Assembly: GCF_029227915.1 (NCBI RefSeq)
Contig: NC_079878.1
Coordinates: 32,265,501 to 32,329,500, forward strand
Source: Hydractinia symbiolongicarpus
Lineage: Eukaryota; Cnidaria; Hydrozoa; Anthoathecata; Hydractiniidae
Length of the DNA stretch: 64,000 bases
Direction: 5' to 3'
Within the stretch, counting starts at the first letter, position 1. Each line of letters starts with the position of its first letter. A model generated the notes under the pieces. That model was given only the letters and a program-made list of their open reading frames with translations, did not search any database and was not told where the DNA came from. Both the position numbers and the translations under genes were made by a program. This document shows, piece by piece, positions 36,601 to 49,371 of the stretch.

Positions 36601-38113
36601 GTTTGTATTACCTGGCCATTGTTTTCATCTTCTCCCAGGGCACACCCATATCTGCTTTTAAAGCAACCATTGCTTCAGAAGTTATTGTTGCAGAAGATAA
36701 TTGTGCTTCCTTCAAAATTGTCTCCCGTTCTGCCTGAGGGAAGCGCTTTACCAAGGCAGAAGTCTGCCCTAACAAGGAAAATTTTGTCGATCCAGCTGCC
36801 GTGAAGATTTGGTCGTGAAGGAATTTTGTTCTTCTTCTCAAGTGACGGCGACTAACATTTTCTTTAATTCCTTTTGGAGTAGATGTCAAAACTAATGGCT
36901 GAAAATAATTATTCTCATAGATAAATATTGGTATACATAACATAGCTTTTTATAAATGTTTTATTAGAATAATAAGAATATTAGAGTGAGATTTACGTTA
37001 AAAACGTTTTTATTTAGATCAATGTTATTCCCACCTCTATGAAATACTCTTTTTGTGTAAATCAGTCTAATATTCTTACGAAGCATGTTTATGTGTTGTT
37101 GTTTATGAAGGTGATTAAATCCGATTCAAAAACCTAATTTTATTAAAAAAATAAGTAGTAATCAGACTTAGTCACATCCGTATGTAAGCCTTTCCATAAA
37201 TACATACCCTGGATCCACCTGTCTTGAATTCAATGCTTTTAATTGGATTTCTGGAATTGGCAATTTTATGCTGAATAACTTGCACAGCCACATCTTCAAT
37301 CTCCCTTGGTATCGAATTGTCCAAATTAAAAGTCTTTTCAAAAAGGGGTGTTAGGGTTGTTTTCGGGAAACAAGATCTTTGATGTTCTAACAATGCCGCT
37401 TTTGATTTAAGTGGAAACAGTTTACCACAATGCTTATCACATGCGACTCGGAGGCATTTAAGCATTTCCACGTGATGTTTCGAATAACGAATTGTTCCCA
37501 CCAATGATTCACTGCCGCAAGTGGGGCATTTTGCTTCCTCTTCAGTTTTCCCTTCAAAATGTTTGACAAGGCATGAAAGGCAGTATGCATGCTGACAGGA
37601 CAGTAAAACAGGCCGAGAAAGTAGGTTGTGACACATGGGGCACAAACACAAGTTTAAGTGTGCATTGTGTTCCGGCTTAACTGCACCGAGGTCGTAAGCA
37701 GGTTCGTTTTCAGGGGTCATGCTTAAAAATTCTTCAAAGTCTTTTCTCCTCCACAGTTTTTTACCAGCTTTTGGTCTGCCTGATTTTGCTTTGGGTATGG
37801 GTTTACCCCCCTTTCTAGAGCTCCACTCCTTGCACACTCGACAGTTATCGGAATGGGGTATCCAGGATATATGCCCGTGCTTTGTTGTTGTAGAGCGATC
37901 TCGAATGTTTTTTATACGTGCATAACATTTTGAGCAAATTTTTGTTGGGTGAACTTCTGCGGAATCTTTCTCCACATTAAGGAATAGGAATCGGTTAAGG
38001 TCGTTTATCCTATCGCTCACGTTATAATTGCATTTCCTTTTGCCAAGGTATTCACCACAAACTCTACAAAGCTTTGCTAAGTGCTGAACGTGCTGTTGCA
38101 TATTGGCAGCCAT
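33670..38113 (-). pseudogene. RAG1-like N-terminus / Chapaev transposase, nonsense mutation (copy 2)
   Basis: Same eleven-exon gene as copy 1, shifted by 32,863 (exon 1 is 38113-37208, the last exon 33983-33670). Splice sites and the other exons look unchanged. At 34815 the base is A instead of T, turning the AAA codon for Lys699 into TAA. The product would end after 698 of 971 residues. It would keep the RAG1-like N-terminus, RING, C2HC finger and the first two catalytic aspartates, but lose the catalytic glutamate and the HH half of the zinc motif, so it should not catalyse transposition. The stop is followed by several more exons, so the mRNA may be degraded. A base-calling error cannot be excluded. 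A truncated protein with the zinc-binding N-terminus could in principle act as a repressor; nothing here shows that. Confidence 0.85.
34815..34815 (-). other. Nonsense substitution in exon 8 of copy 2
   Basis: Plus-strand A here, T at the matching 1952 in copy 1. On the coding strand AAA becomes TAA. It is the only difference between the two transposons that I noticed. Confidence 0.88.
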
Positions 38114-38535
38114 CTTTGTAAACAAAAGTGTTGTTAATGCGAGCTAGGCCTAAGGACTTCGCTGGATAAGTAGTAGGTGTAGGAAATCGTATGTAACTTT
38201 CTCAAAAAAAGTGGCCATCAGTTAAGATTTTCAGGTCTCGTAGATTATTTCCTAATCTACTTCAGGCATAAATTTCAACACCGTGCTAACCGGCCAGCAG
38301 AAGATATAGGCCTTGAAGAGTTGTTATTTTTCCAGTCAAAGTGGAGAAGAAAATGTACGTGTTTTTTGATATATTTTTAATGTTTTTGTTTTAAAGAGGA
38401 TCAGAATTTGTCATGTATTCCAAAATGCAAAATGGAAAGTGACAAAATTCTGCAAATTTGAATATTTAAATCAAGTTTTGTTGCTACCTTTATTTTAGCT
38501 AGGTAAAAAACTGAAATTTTTGTTCTTGGAAGTTT

Positions 38536-38560
38536 GCGCATGCGTACTCTGAATGTCCGC
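38536..38560. repeat. Right subterminal inverted repeat block, copy 2
   Basis: Identical to 5673-5697, 26 bp from the right end of copy 2. Confidence 0.85.
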
Positions 38561-38586
38561 TCTTTTAGTCGGGCTGAATGAACATG

Positions 38587-38590
38587 TGTA
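38587..38590. repeat. Target-site duplication TGTA, right side of copy 2
   Basis: TGTA followed by GTTTTTAAAAATG, where the satellite resumes in phase. Confidence 0.85.
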
Positions 38591-41500
38591 GTTTTTAAAA
38601 ATGTTTTCATTTTTGATGAGACGCTGAATGAAAGAAGTTTAATCGCCGGCAAACGAAAACCCGCGACTTCCCGTAAATCCCGGACTCGGCCCGTATATTC
38701 AAAAGTATACAAAGAAAGTACCCAGGGAGTAAACTCATTCTCCGAAGGATTTTTTAAATTATATTTTCACCACTAAAACGCATGAGACTTGTAGTTTTCA
38801 AAAATGTTTTCATTTTTGATGAGACGCTGAATGAAAGAAGTTTAATCGCCGGCAAACGAAAATCTGCGATTTCCCGTAAATCCCGGACTCGGCCCGTATA
38901 GTCAAAAGTATAATAAGAAAGTACCCAGGGTGTAAACTCATTTCCCGAACGATTTTTTAAATTATTATTTCACCACTAAAGCCCATGAGACTTGTAGTTT
39001 TTAAAAATGTTTTCATTTTTGATGAGACGCTGAATAAAAGAAGTTTAATCGCCGGCAAACGAAAACCCGCCATTTCCCGTAAACCCTGGACTCGGCCCGT
39101 ATAATCAAAAGTATACAAAGAAAGTACCCAGGGAGTAAACTTATTTCCCGAACGATTTTTTAAATTATTTTTTCACCACTATAACGCATGAGACTTGTAG
39201 TTTTCAAAGTGTTTTCATTTTTGATGAGACGCTGAATAAAAGACGTTTAATCGCCGGCAAACGAAAACCCGCCATTTCCCGTAAACCCTGGACTCGGCCC
39301 GTATAATCAAAAGTATACAAAGAAAGTACCCAGGGAGTAAACTCATTTCCCGAACGATTTTTTAAATTATTTTTCACCACTAAAACGCATGAGACTAGTA
39401 GTTTTCAAAAATGTTTTCATTTTTGATGAGACGCTGAATAAAAGACGTTTAATCGCCGGCAAAAGAAAACCCGCCATTTCCCGTAAACCCTGGACTCGGC
39501 CCGTATAATCAAAAGTATACAAAGAAAGTACCCAGGGAGTAAACTTATTTCCCGAACGATTTTTTAAATTATTTTTTCACCACTATAACGCATGAGACTT
39601 GTAGTTTTCAAAGTGTTTTCATTTTTGATGAGACGCTGAATAAAAGACGTTTAATCGCCGGCAAACGAAAACCCGCCATTTCCCGTAAACCCTGGACTCG
39701 GCCCGTATAATCAAAAGTATACAAAGAAAGTACCCAGGGAGTAAACTCATTTCCCGAACGATTTTTTAAATTATTTTTCACCACTAAAACGCATGAGACT
39801 AGTAGTTTTCAAAAATGTTTTCATTTTTGATGAGACGCTGAATAAAAGACGTTTAATCGCCGGCAAACGAAAACCCGCCATTTCCCGTAAACCCCGGACT
39901 CGGCCTGCATAGTCAAAAGTATACAAAGAAAGTACCCAGGGAGTAAACTCATTTCCCGAACGATTTTTTAAATTATTTTTTCAGCACTAAAACGCATGAG
40001 ACTTGTAGTTTTTAAAAATGTTTTCATTTTTGATGAGACGCTGAATGAAAGAAGTTTAATCGCCGGCAAACGAAAACCCGCGACTTCCCGTAAATCCCGG
40101 ACTCGGCCCGTATAGTCAAAAGTATACAAAGAAAGTACCCAGGGAGTAAACTCATTCTCCGAACGATTTTTTAAATTATATTTTCACCACTAAAACGCAT
40201 GAGACTTGTAGTTTTCAAAAATATTTTCATTTTTGATGAGACGCTGAATGAAAGAAGTTTAATCGCCGGCAAACGAAAATCTGCGATTTCCCGTAAATCC
40301 CGGACTCGGCCCGTATAGTCAAAAGTATAATAAGAAAGTACCCAGGGTGTAAACTCATTTCCCGAACGATTTTTTAAATTATTATTTCACCACTAAAGCC
40401 CATGAGACTTTTAGTTTTTAAAAATGTTTTCATTTTTGATGAGACGCTGAATAAAAGAAGTTTAATCGCCGGCAAACGAAAACCCGCCATTTCCCGTAAA
40501 CCCTGAACTCGGCCCGTATAATCAAAAGTATACAAAGAAAGTACCCAGGGAGTAAACTTATTTCCCGAACGATTTTTTAAATTATTTTTTCACCACTATA
40601 ACGCATGAGACTTGTAGTTTTCAAAGTGTTTTCATTTTTGATGAGACGCTGAATAAAAGACGTTTAATCGCCGGCAAACGAAAACCCGCCATTTCCCGTA
40701 AACCCTGGACTCGGCCCGTATAATCAAAAGTATACAAAGAAAGTACCCAAGGAGTAAACTTATTTCCCGAACGATTTTTTAAATTATTTTTTCACCACTA
40801 AAACGCATGAGACTTGTAGTTTTCAAAGTGTTTTCATTTTTGATGAGACGCTGAATAAAAGACGTTTAATCGCCGGCAAACGAAAACCCGCCATTTCCCG
40901 GAAACCCCGGACTCGGCCCGCATAGTCAAAAGTATACAAAGAAAGTACCCACGGAGTAAACTCATTTCCCAAACGATTTTTTGAATTATTATTTCACCAC
41001 TAAAGCCCATGAGACTTGTAGTTTTTAAAAATGTTTTCATTTTTGATGAGACGCTGAATAAAAGAAGTTTAATCGCCGGCAAATGAAAACCCGCGATTTC
41101 CCGTAAATCCCGGACTCGGACCGTATAGTCAAAAGTATACAAAGAAAGTACCCAGGGAGTAAACTCATTTCCCGAACGATTTTTTAAATTATTTTTTCAC
41201 CACTAAAACGCATGAGACTTGTAGTTTTCAGAAATGTTTTCATTTTTGATGAGACGCTTAATGAAAGTGGTTTAATCGCCGGCAAACGAAAGCCCGCGAT
41301 TTCCCGTAAATCCCGGGCTTGGCCGGTATAGTCGAATGTATACAAAGAAAGTACCCTGTGAGTAAACTCATTTCCAAAACGATTTTTTAAATTATCTTTT
41401 CACCACTAAAACGCATGAGACTAGTAGTTTTCAAAAATGTTTTCATTTTTGTTGAGACGCTGAATAAAAGACGTTTAATCGCCGGCAAAAGAAAACCCGC

Positions 41501-44500
41501 CATTTCCCGTAAACCCTGGACTCGGCCCGTATAATCAAAAGTATACAAAGAAAGTACCCAGGGAGTAAACTTATTTCCCGAACGATTTTTTAAATTATTT
41601 TTTCACCACTATAACGCATGAGACTTGTAGTTTTCAAAGTGTTTTCATTTTTGATGAGACGCTGAATAAAAGACGTTTAATCGCCGGCAAACGAAAACCC
41701 GCCATTTCCCGTAAACCCTGGACTCGGCCCGTATAATCAAAAGTATACAAAGAAAGTACCCAGGGAGTAAACTCATTTCCCGAACGATTTTTTAAATTAT
41801 TTTTCACCACTAAAACGCATGAGACTAGTAGTTTTCAAAAATGTTTTCATTTTTGATGAGACGCTGAATAAAAGACGTTTAATCGCCGGCAAACGAAAAC
41901 CCGCCATTTCCCGTAAACCCCGGACTCGGCCTGCATAGTCAAAAGTATACAAAGAAAGTACCCAGGGAGTAAACTCATTTCTCGAACGATTTTTTAAATT
42001 ATTTTTTCAGCACTAAAACGCATGAGACTTGTAGTTTTTAAAAATGTTTTCATTTTTGATGAGACGCTGAATGAAAGAAGTTTAATCGCCGGCAAACGAA
42101 AACCCGCGACTTCCCGTAAATCCCGGACTCGGCCCGTATAGTCAAAAGTATACAAAGAAAGTACCCAGGGAGTAAACTCATTCTCCGAACGATTTTTTAA
42201 ATTATATTTTCACCACTAAAACGCATGAGACTTGTAGTTTTCAAAAATATTTTCATTTTTGATGAGACGCTGAATGAAAGAAGTTTAATCGCCGGCAAAC
42301 GAAAATCTGCGATTTCCCGTAAATCCCGGACTCGGCCCGTATAGTCAAAAGTATAATAAGAAAGTACCCAGGGTGTAAACTCATTTCCCGAACGATTTTT
42401 TAAATTATTATTTCACCACTAAAGCCCATGAGACTTGTAGTTTTTAAAAATGTTTTCATTTTTGATGAGACGCTGAATAAAAGAAGTTTAATCGCCGGCA
42501 AACGAAAACCCGCCATTTCCCGTAAACCCTGGACTCGGCCCGTATAATCAAAAGTATACAAAGAAAGTACCCAAGGAGTAAACTTATTTCCCGAACGATT
42601 TTTTAAATTATTTTTTCACCACTAAAACGCATGAGACTTGTAGTTTTCAAAGTGTTTTCATTTTTGATGAGACGCTGAATAAAAGACGTTTAATCGCCGG
42701 CAAACGAAAACCCGCCATTTCCCGTAAACCCTGGACTCGGCCCGTATAATCAAAAGTATACAAAGAAAGTACCCAAGGAGTAAACTTATTTCCCGAACGA
42801 TTTTTTAAATTATTTTTTCACCACTAAAACGCATGAGACTTGTAGTTTTCAAAGTGTTTTCATTTTTGATGAGACGCTGAATAAAAGACGTTTAATCGCC
42901 GGCAAACGAAAACCCGCCATTTCCCGGAAACCCCGGACTCGGCCCGCATAGTCAAAAGTATACAAAGAAAGTACCCACGGAGTAAACTCATTTCCCAAAC
43001 GATTTTTTGAATTATTATTTCACCACTAAAGCCCATGAGACTTGTAGTTTTTAAAAATGTTTTCATTTTTGATGAGACGCTGAATAAAAGAAGTTTAATC
43101 GCCGGCAAATGAAAACCCGCGATTTCCCGTAAATCCCGGACTCGGACCGTATAGTCAAAAGTATACAAAGAAAGTACCCAGGGAGTAAACTCATTTCCCG
43201 AACGATTTTTTAAATTATTTTTTCACCACTAAAACGCATGAGACTTGTAGTTTTCAGAAATGTTTTCATTTTTGATGAGACGCTTAATGAAAGTGGTTTA
43301 ATCGCCGGCAAACGAAAGCCCGCGATTTCCCGTAAATCCCGGGCTTGGCCGGTATAGTCGAATGTATACAAAGAAAGTACCCTGTGAGTAAACTCATTTC
43401 CAAAACGATTTTTTAAATTATCTTTTCACCACTAAAACGCATGAGACTTGTAGTTTTCAAAGTGTTTTCATTTTTGTTGAGACGCTGAATAAAAGACGTT
43501 TAATCGCCGGCAAACGAAAACACGCCATTTCCCGTAAACCCCGGACTCGGCCCGCATAGTCAAAAGTATACAAAGAAAGTACCCAGGGAGTAAACTCATT
43601 TCCCAAACGATTTTTTGAATTATTATTTCACCACTAAAGCCCATGAGACTTGTAGTTTTTAAAAATGTTTTCATTTTTGATGAGACGCTGAATAAAAGAA
43701 GTTTAATCGCCGGCAAATGAAAACCCGCGATTTCCCGTAAATCCCGGACTCGGCCCGTATAGTCAAAAGTATACAAAGAAAGTACCCAGGGAGTAAACTC
43801 ATTTACCGAACGATTTTTTAAATTATTTTTTCACCACTAAAACGCACGAGACTTGTAGTTTTCAGAAATGTTTTCATTTTTGATGAGACACTTAATGAAA
43901 GTGGTTTAATCGCCGGCAAACGAAAGCCCGCGATTTCCCGTAAATCCCGGGCTTGGCCGGTATAGTTGAATGTATACAAAGAAAGTACCCTGTGAGTAAA
44001 CTCATTTCCAAAACGATTATTTAAATTATCTTTTCACACCTAAAACGCATGAGACTTGTAGTTTTCAAAAATGTTTTCATTTTTGATGAGACGCTGAATA
44101 AAAGAAGTTTAATCGCCGGCAAACGAAAACCCGCGACTTCCCGTAAATCCCGGACTCGGCCCGTATAGTCAAAAGTATACAAAGGAAGTACCCAGGGAGT
44201 AAACTCATTTCCCGAACGATTATTTAAATTATATTTTCACCACTAAAACGCATGAGACTTGTAGTTTTCAAAAATGTTTTCATTTTTGATGAGACGCTGA
44301 ATAAAAGACGTTTAATCGCCGGCAAACGAAAACCCGCCATTTCCCGTAAACCCCATACTCGGCCCGCATAGTCAAAAGTATACAAAGAAAGTACCCAGGG
44401 AGTAAACTCATTTCCCGAACGATTTTTTAAATTATTTTTTCAGCATTAAAACGCATGAGACTTGTAGTTTTTAAAAATGTTTTCATTTTTGATGAGACGC

Positions 44501-46129
44501 TGAATGAAAGAAGTTTAATCGCCGGCAAACGAAAACCCGCGACTTCCCGTAAATCCCGGACTCGGCCCGTATAGTCAAAAGTATACAAAGAAAGTACCCA
44601 GGGAGAAAACTCATTTCCCGAACGATTTTTTAAATTATATTTTCACCACTAAAACGCATGAGACTTGTAGTTTTCAAAAATCTTTTCATTTTTGATGAGA
44701 CGCTGAATGAAAGAAGTTTAATCGCCGGCAAACGAAAACCTGCAATTTCCCGTAAATCCCGGACTCGGCCCGTATAGTCAAAAGTATAATAAGAAAGTAC
44801 CCAGGGAGAAAACTCATTTCCCGAACGATTTTTTAAATTATATTTTCACCACTAAAACGCATGAGACTTGTAGTTTTCAAAAATCTTTTCATTTTTGATG
44901 AGACGCTGAATGAAAGAAGTTTAATCGCCGGCAAACGAAAACCTGCAATTTCCCGTAAATCCCGGACTCGGCCCGTATAGTCAAAAGTATAATAAGAAAG
45001 TACCCAGGGTGTAAACTCATTTCCCGAACGATTTTTTAAATTATTATTTCACCACTAAAGCCCATGAGACTTGTAGTTTTTAAAATTGTTTTCATTTTTG
45101 ATGAGACGATGAATAAAAGAAGTTTAATCGCCGGCAAACGAAAACCCGCCATTTCCCGTAAACCCTGGACTCGGCCCGTATAATCAAAAGTATACAAAGA
45201 AAGTACCCAGGGAGTAAACTTATTTCCCGAACGATTTTTTAAATTATTTTTTCACCACTAAAACGCATGAGACTTGTAGTTTTTAAAAATGTTTTCATTT
45301 TTGATGAGACGCTGAATAAAAGACGATTAATCGCCGGCAAACAAAAACCCGCCATTTCCCGTAAACCCCGGACTCGGCCCGCATAGTCAAAAGTATACAA
45401 AGAAAGCACCCAGGGAGTAAACTCATTTCCCGATCGATTTTTTAAATTATTTTTTCAGCACTAAAACGCATGAGACTTGTAGTTTTTAAAAATGTTTTCA
45501 TTTTTGATGAGACGCTGAATGAAAGAAGTTTAATCGCCGGCAAACGAAAACCCGCGACTTCCCGTAAATCCCGGACTCGGCCCGTATAGTCAAAAGTATA
45601 CAAAGAAAGTACCCAGGGAGTAAACTCATTCTCCGAACGATTTTTTAAATTATATTTTCACCACTAAAACGCATGAGACTTGTAGTTTTCAAAAATGTTT
45701 TCACTTTTGATGAGACGCTGAATGAAAGAAGTTTAATCGCCGGCAAACGAAAACCTGCGATTTCCCGTAAATCCCGGACTCGGCCCGCATAGTCAAAAGT
45801 ATACAAAGAAAGTACCCAGGGAGTAAACTCATCTCCCGAACGATTTTTTAAATAATTTTTTCAGCACTAAAACGCATGAGACTTGTAGTTTTTAAAAATG
45901 TTTTCATTTTTGATGAGACGCTGAATGAAAGAAGTTTAATCGCCGGCAAACGAAAACCCGCGACTTCCCGTAAATCCCGGACTCGGCCCGTATAGTCAAA
46001 AGTATACAAAGAAAGTACCCAGGGAGTAAACTCATTCTCCGAACGATTTTTTAAATTATATTTTCACCACTAAAACGCATGAGACTTGTAGTTTTCAAAA
46101 ATGTTTTCATTTTTGATGAGACGCTGAAT

Positions 46130-49100
46130 GAAAGAAGTTTAATCGCCGGCAAACGAAAATCTGCGAATTCACGTAAATCCCGGACTCGGCCCGTATAGTC
46201 AAAAGAATAATAAGAAAGTACCCAGGGTGTAAACTCATTTCCCGAACGATTTTTTAAATTATTATTTCACCACTAAAGCCCATGAGACTTGTAGTTTTTA
46301 AAAATGTTTTCATTTTTGATGAGACGCTGAATAAAAGAAGTTTAATCGCCGGCAAACGAAAACCCGCCATTTCCCGTAAACCCTGGACTCGGCCCGTATA
46401 ATCAAAAGTATACAAAGAAAGTACCCAGGGAGTAAACTTATTTCCCGAACGATTTTTTAAATTATTTTTTCACCACTATAACGCATGAGACTTGTAGTTT
46501 TCAAAGTGTTTTCATTTTTGATGAGACGCTGAATAAAAGACGTTTAATCTCCGGCAAACGAAAACCCGCAATTTCCCGTAAACCCTGGACTCGGCCCGTA
46601 TAATCAAAAGTATACAAAGAAAGTACCCAAGGAGTAAACTTATTTCCCGAACGATTTTTTAAATTATTTTTTCACCACTAAAACGCATGAGACTTGTAGT
46701 TTTCAAAGTGTTTTCATTTTTGATGAGACGCTGAATAAAAGACGTTTAATCGCCGGCAAACGAAAACCCGCCATTTCCCGGAAACCCCGGACTCGGCCCG
46801 CATAGTCAAAAGTATACAAAGAAAGTACCCACGGAGTAAACTCATTTCCCAAACGATTTTTTGAATTATTATTTCACCACTAAAGCCCATGAGACTTGTA
46901 GTTTTTAAAAATGTTTTCATTTTTGATGAGACGCTGAATAAAAGAAGTTTAATCGCCGGCAAATGAAAACCCGCGATTTCCCGTAAATCCCGGACTCGGC
47001 CCGTATAGTCAAAAGTATACAAAGAAAGTACCCAGGGAGTAAACTCATTTCCCGAACGATTTTTTAAATTATTTTTTCACCACTAAAACGCATGAGACTT
47101 GTAGTTTTCAGAAATGTTTTCATTTTTGATGAGACGCTTAATGAAAGTGGTTTAATCGCCGGCAAACGAAAGCCCGCGATTTCCCGTAAATCCCGGGCTT
47201 GGCCGGTATAGTCGAATGTATACAAAGAAAGTACCCTGTGAGTAAACTCATTTCCAAAACGATTTTTTAAATTATCTTTTCACCACTAAAACGCATGAGA
47301 CTTGTAGTTTTCAAAGTGTTTTCATTTTTGTTGAGACGCTGAATAAAAGACGTTTAATCGCCGGCAAATGAAAACCCGCGATTTCCCGTAAATCCCGGAC
47401 TCGGCCCGTATAGTCAAAAGTATACAAAGAAAGTACCCAGGGAGTAAACTCATTTACCGAACGATTTTTTAAATTATTTTTTCACCACTAAAACGCATGA
47501 GACTTGTAGTTTTCAGAAATGTTTTCATTTTTGATGAGACTCTTAATGAAAGTGGTTTAATCGCCGGCAAACGAAAGCCCGCGATTTCCCGTAAATCCCG
47601 GGCTTGGCCGGTATAGTCGAATGTATACAAAGAAAGTACCCTGTGAGTAAACTCATTTCCAAAACGATTTTTTAAATTATCTTTTCACCACTAAAACGCA
47701 TGAGACTTGTAGTTTTCAAAAATGTTTTCATTTTTGATGAGACGCTGAATGAAAGAAGTTTAATCGCCGGCAAACGAAAATCTGCGAATTCACGTAAATC
47801 CCGGACTCGGCCCGTATAGTCAAAAGAATAATAAGAAAGTACCCAGGGTGTAAACTCATTTCCCGAACGATTTTTTAAATTATTATTTCACCACTAAAGC
47901 CCATGGGACTTGTAGTTTTTAAAAATGTTTTCATTTTTGATGAGACGCTGAATAAAAGAAGTTTAATCGCCGGCAAACGAAAACCCGCCATTTCCCGTAA
48001 ACCCTGGACTCGGCCCGTATAATCAAAAGTATACAAAGAAAGTACCCAGGGAGTAAACTTATTTCCCGAACGATTTTTTAAATTATTTTTTCACCACTAT
48101 AACGCATGAGACTTGTAGTTTTCAAAGTGTTTTCATTTTTGATGAGACGCTGAATAAAAGACGTTTAATCTCCGGCAAACGAAAACCCGCAATTTCCCGT
48201 AAACCCTGGACTCGGCCCGTATAATCAAAAGTATACAAAGAAAGTACCCAAGGAGTAAACTTATTTCCCGAACGATTTTTTAAATTATTTTTTCACCACT
48301 AAAACGCATGAGACTTGTAGTTTTCAAAGTGTTTTCATTTTTGATGAGACGCTGAATAAAAGACGTTTAATCGCCGGCAAACGAAAACCCGCCATTTCCC
48401 GGAAACCCCGGACTCGGCCCGCATAGTCAAAAGTATACAAAGAAAGTACCCACGGAGTAAACTCATTTCCCAAACGATTTTTTGAATTATTATTTCACCA
48501 CTAAAGCCCATGAGACTTGTAGTTTTTAAAAATGTTTTCATTTTTGATGAGACGCTGAATAAAAGAAGTTTAATCGCCGGCAAATGAAAACCCGCGATTT
48601 CCCGTAAATCCTGGACTCGGCCCGTATAGTCAAAAGTATACAAAGAAAGTACCCAGGGAGTAAACTCATTTCCCGAACGATTTTTTAAATTATTTTTTCA
48701 CCACTAAAACGCATGAGACTTGTAGTTTTCAGAAATGTTTTCATTTTTGATGAGACGCTTAATGAAAGTGGTTTAATCGCCGGCAAACGAAAGCCCGCGA
48801 TTTCCCGTAAATCCCGGGCTTGGCCGGTATAGTCGAATGTATACAAAGAAAGTACCCTGTGAGTAAACTCATTTCCAAAACGATTTTTTAAATTATCTTT
48901 TCACCACTAAAACGCATGAGACTTGTAGTTTTCAAAGTGTTTTCATTTTTGTTGAGACGCTGAATAAAAGACGTTTAATCGCCGGCAAACGAAAACCCGC
49001 CATTTCCCGTAAACCCCGGACTCGGCTCGCATAGTCAAAAGTATACAAAGAAAGTACCCAGGGAGTAAACTCATTTCCCAAACGATTTTTTGAATTATTA

Positions 49101-49371
49101 TTTCACCACTAAAGCCCATGAGACTTGTAGTTTTTAAAAATGTTTTCATTTTTGATGAGACGCTGAATAAAAGAAGTTTAATCGCCGGCAAATGAAAACC
49201 CGCGATTTCCCGTAAATCCCGGACTCGGCCCGTATAGTCAAAAGTATACAAAGAAAGTACCTAGGGAGTAAACTCATTTACCGAACGATTTTTTAAATTA
49301 TTTTTTCACCACTAAAACGCATGAGACTTGTAGTTTTCAGAAATGTTTTCATTTTTGATGAGACTCTTAAT
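46130..49371. repeat. Higher-order repeat: 8-monomer unit (1,621 bp) in tandem
   Basis: Monomers from about 46130 to 47750 are repeated from about 47751 at an offset of 1,621 bp, including the rare CGAATTCACG and AGAATAATAAG variants. The duplication starts exactly where the alignment with array 1 ends, so it is probably the event that broke it. Confidence 0.85.

Larger units (their letters stand above)
32913..38586 (-). mobile_element. Chapaev-type transposon with RAG1-like N-terminus, copy 2 (transposase broken)
   Basis: The second copy is also 5,674 bp. It has the same ends, the same terminal blocks (32928-32952 and 38536-38560), the same TGTA duplication (32909-32912, 38587-38590) and the same orientation as copy 1. 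The only difference seen by eye inside the element is T to A at 34815, a nonsense change in exon 8. Both ends are intact, so it could still be moved by protein from another copy; that is inferred from how non-autonomous DNA transposons behave. Confidence 0.92.
32864..47750. repeat. Segmental duplication, second copy
   Basis: This is the partner of 1-14887. Shared rare variants on both sides of the transposon show that the element was copied together with its surroundings. An assembly artefact (two haplotypes or a misjoin in repeats) would look the same. Confidence 0.92.

Noticed and set aside
32909-38590. Copy 2 as an independent insertion into the same satellite
   Set aside because: The same monomer phase, same duplication, shared rare flank variants and a gap-free 14.9-kb alignment favour duplication of one insertion.
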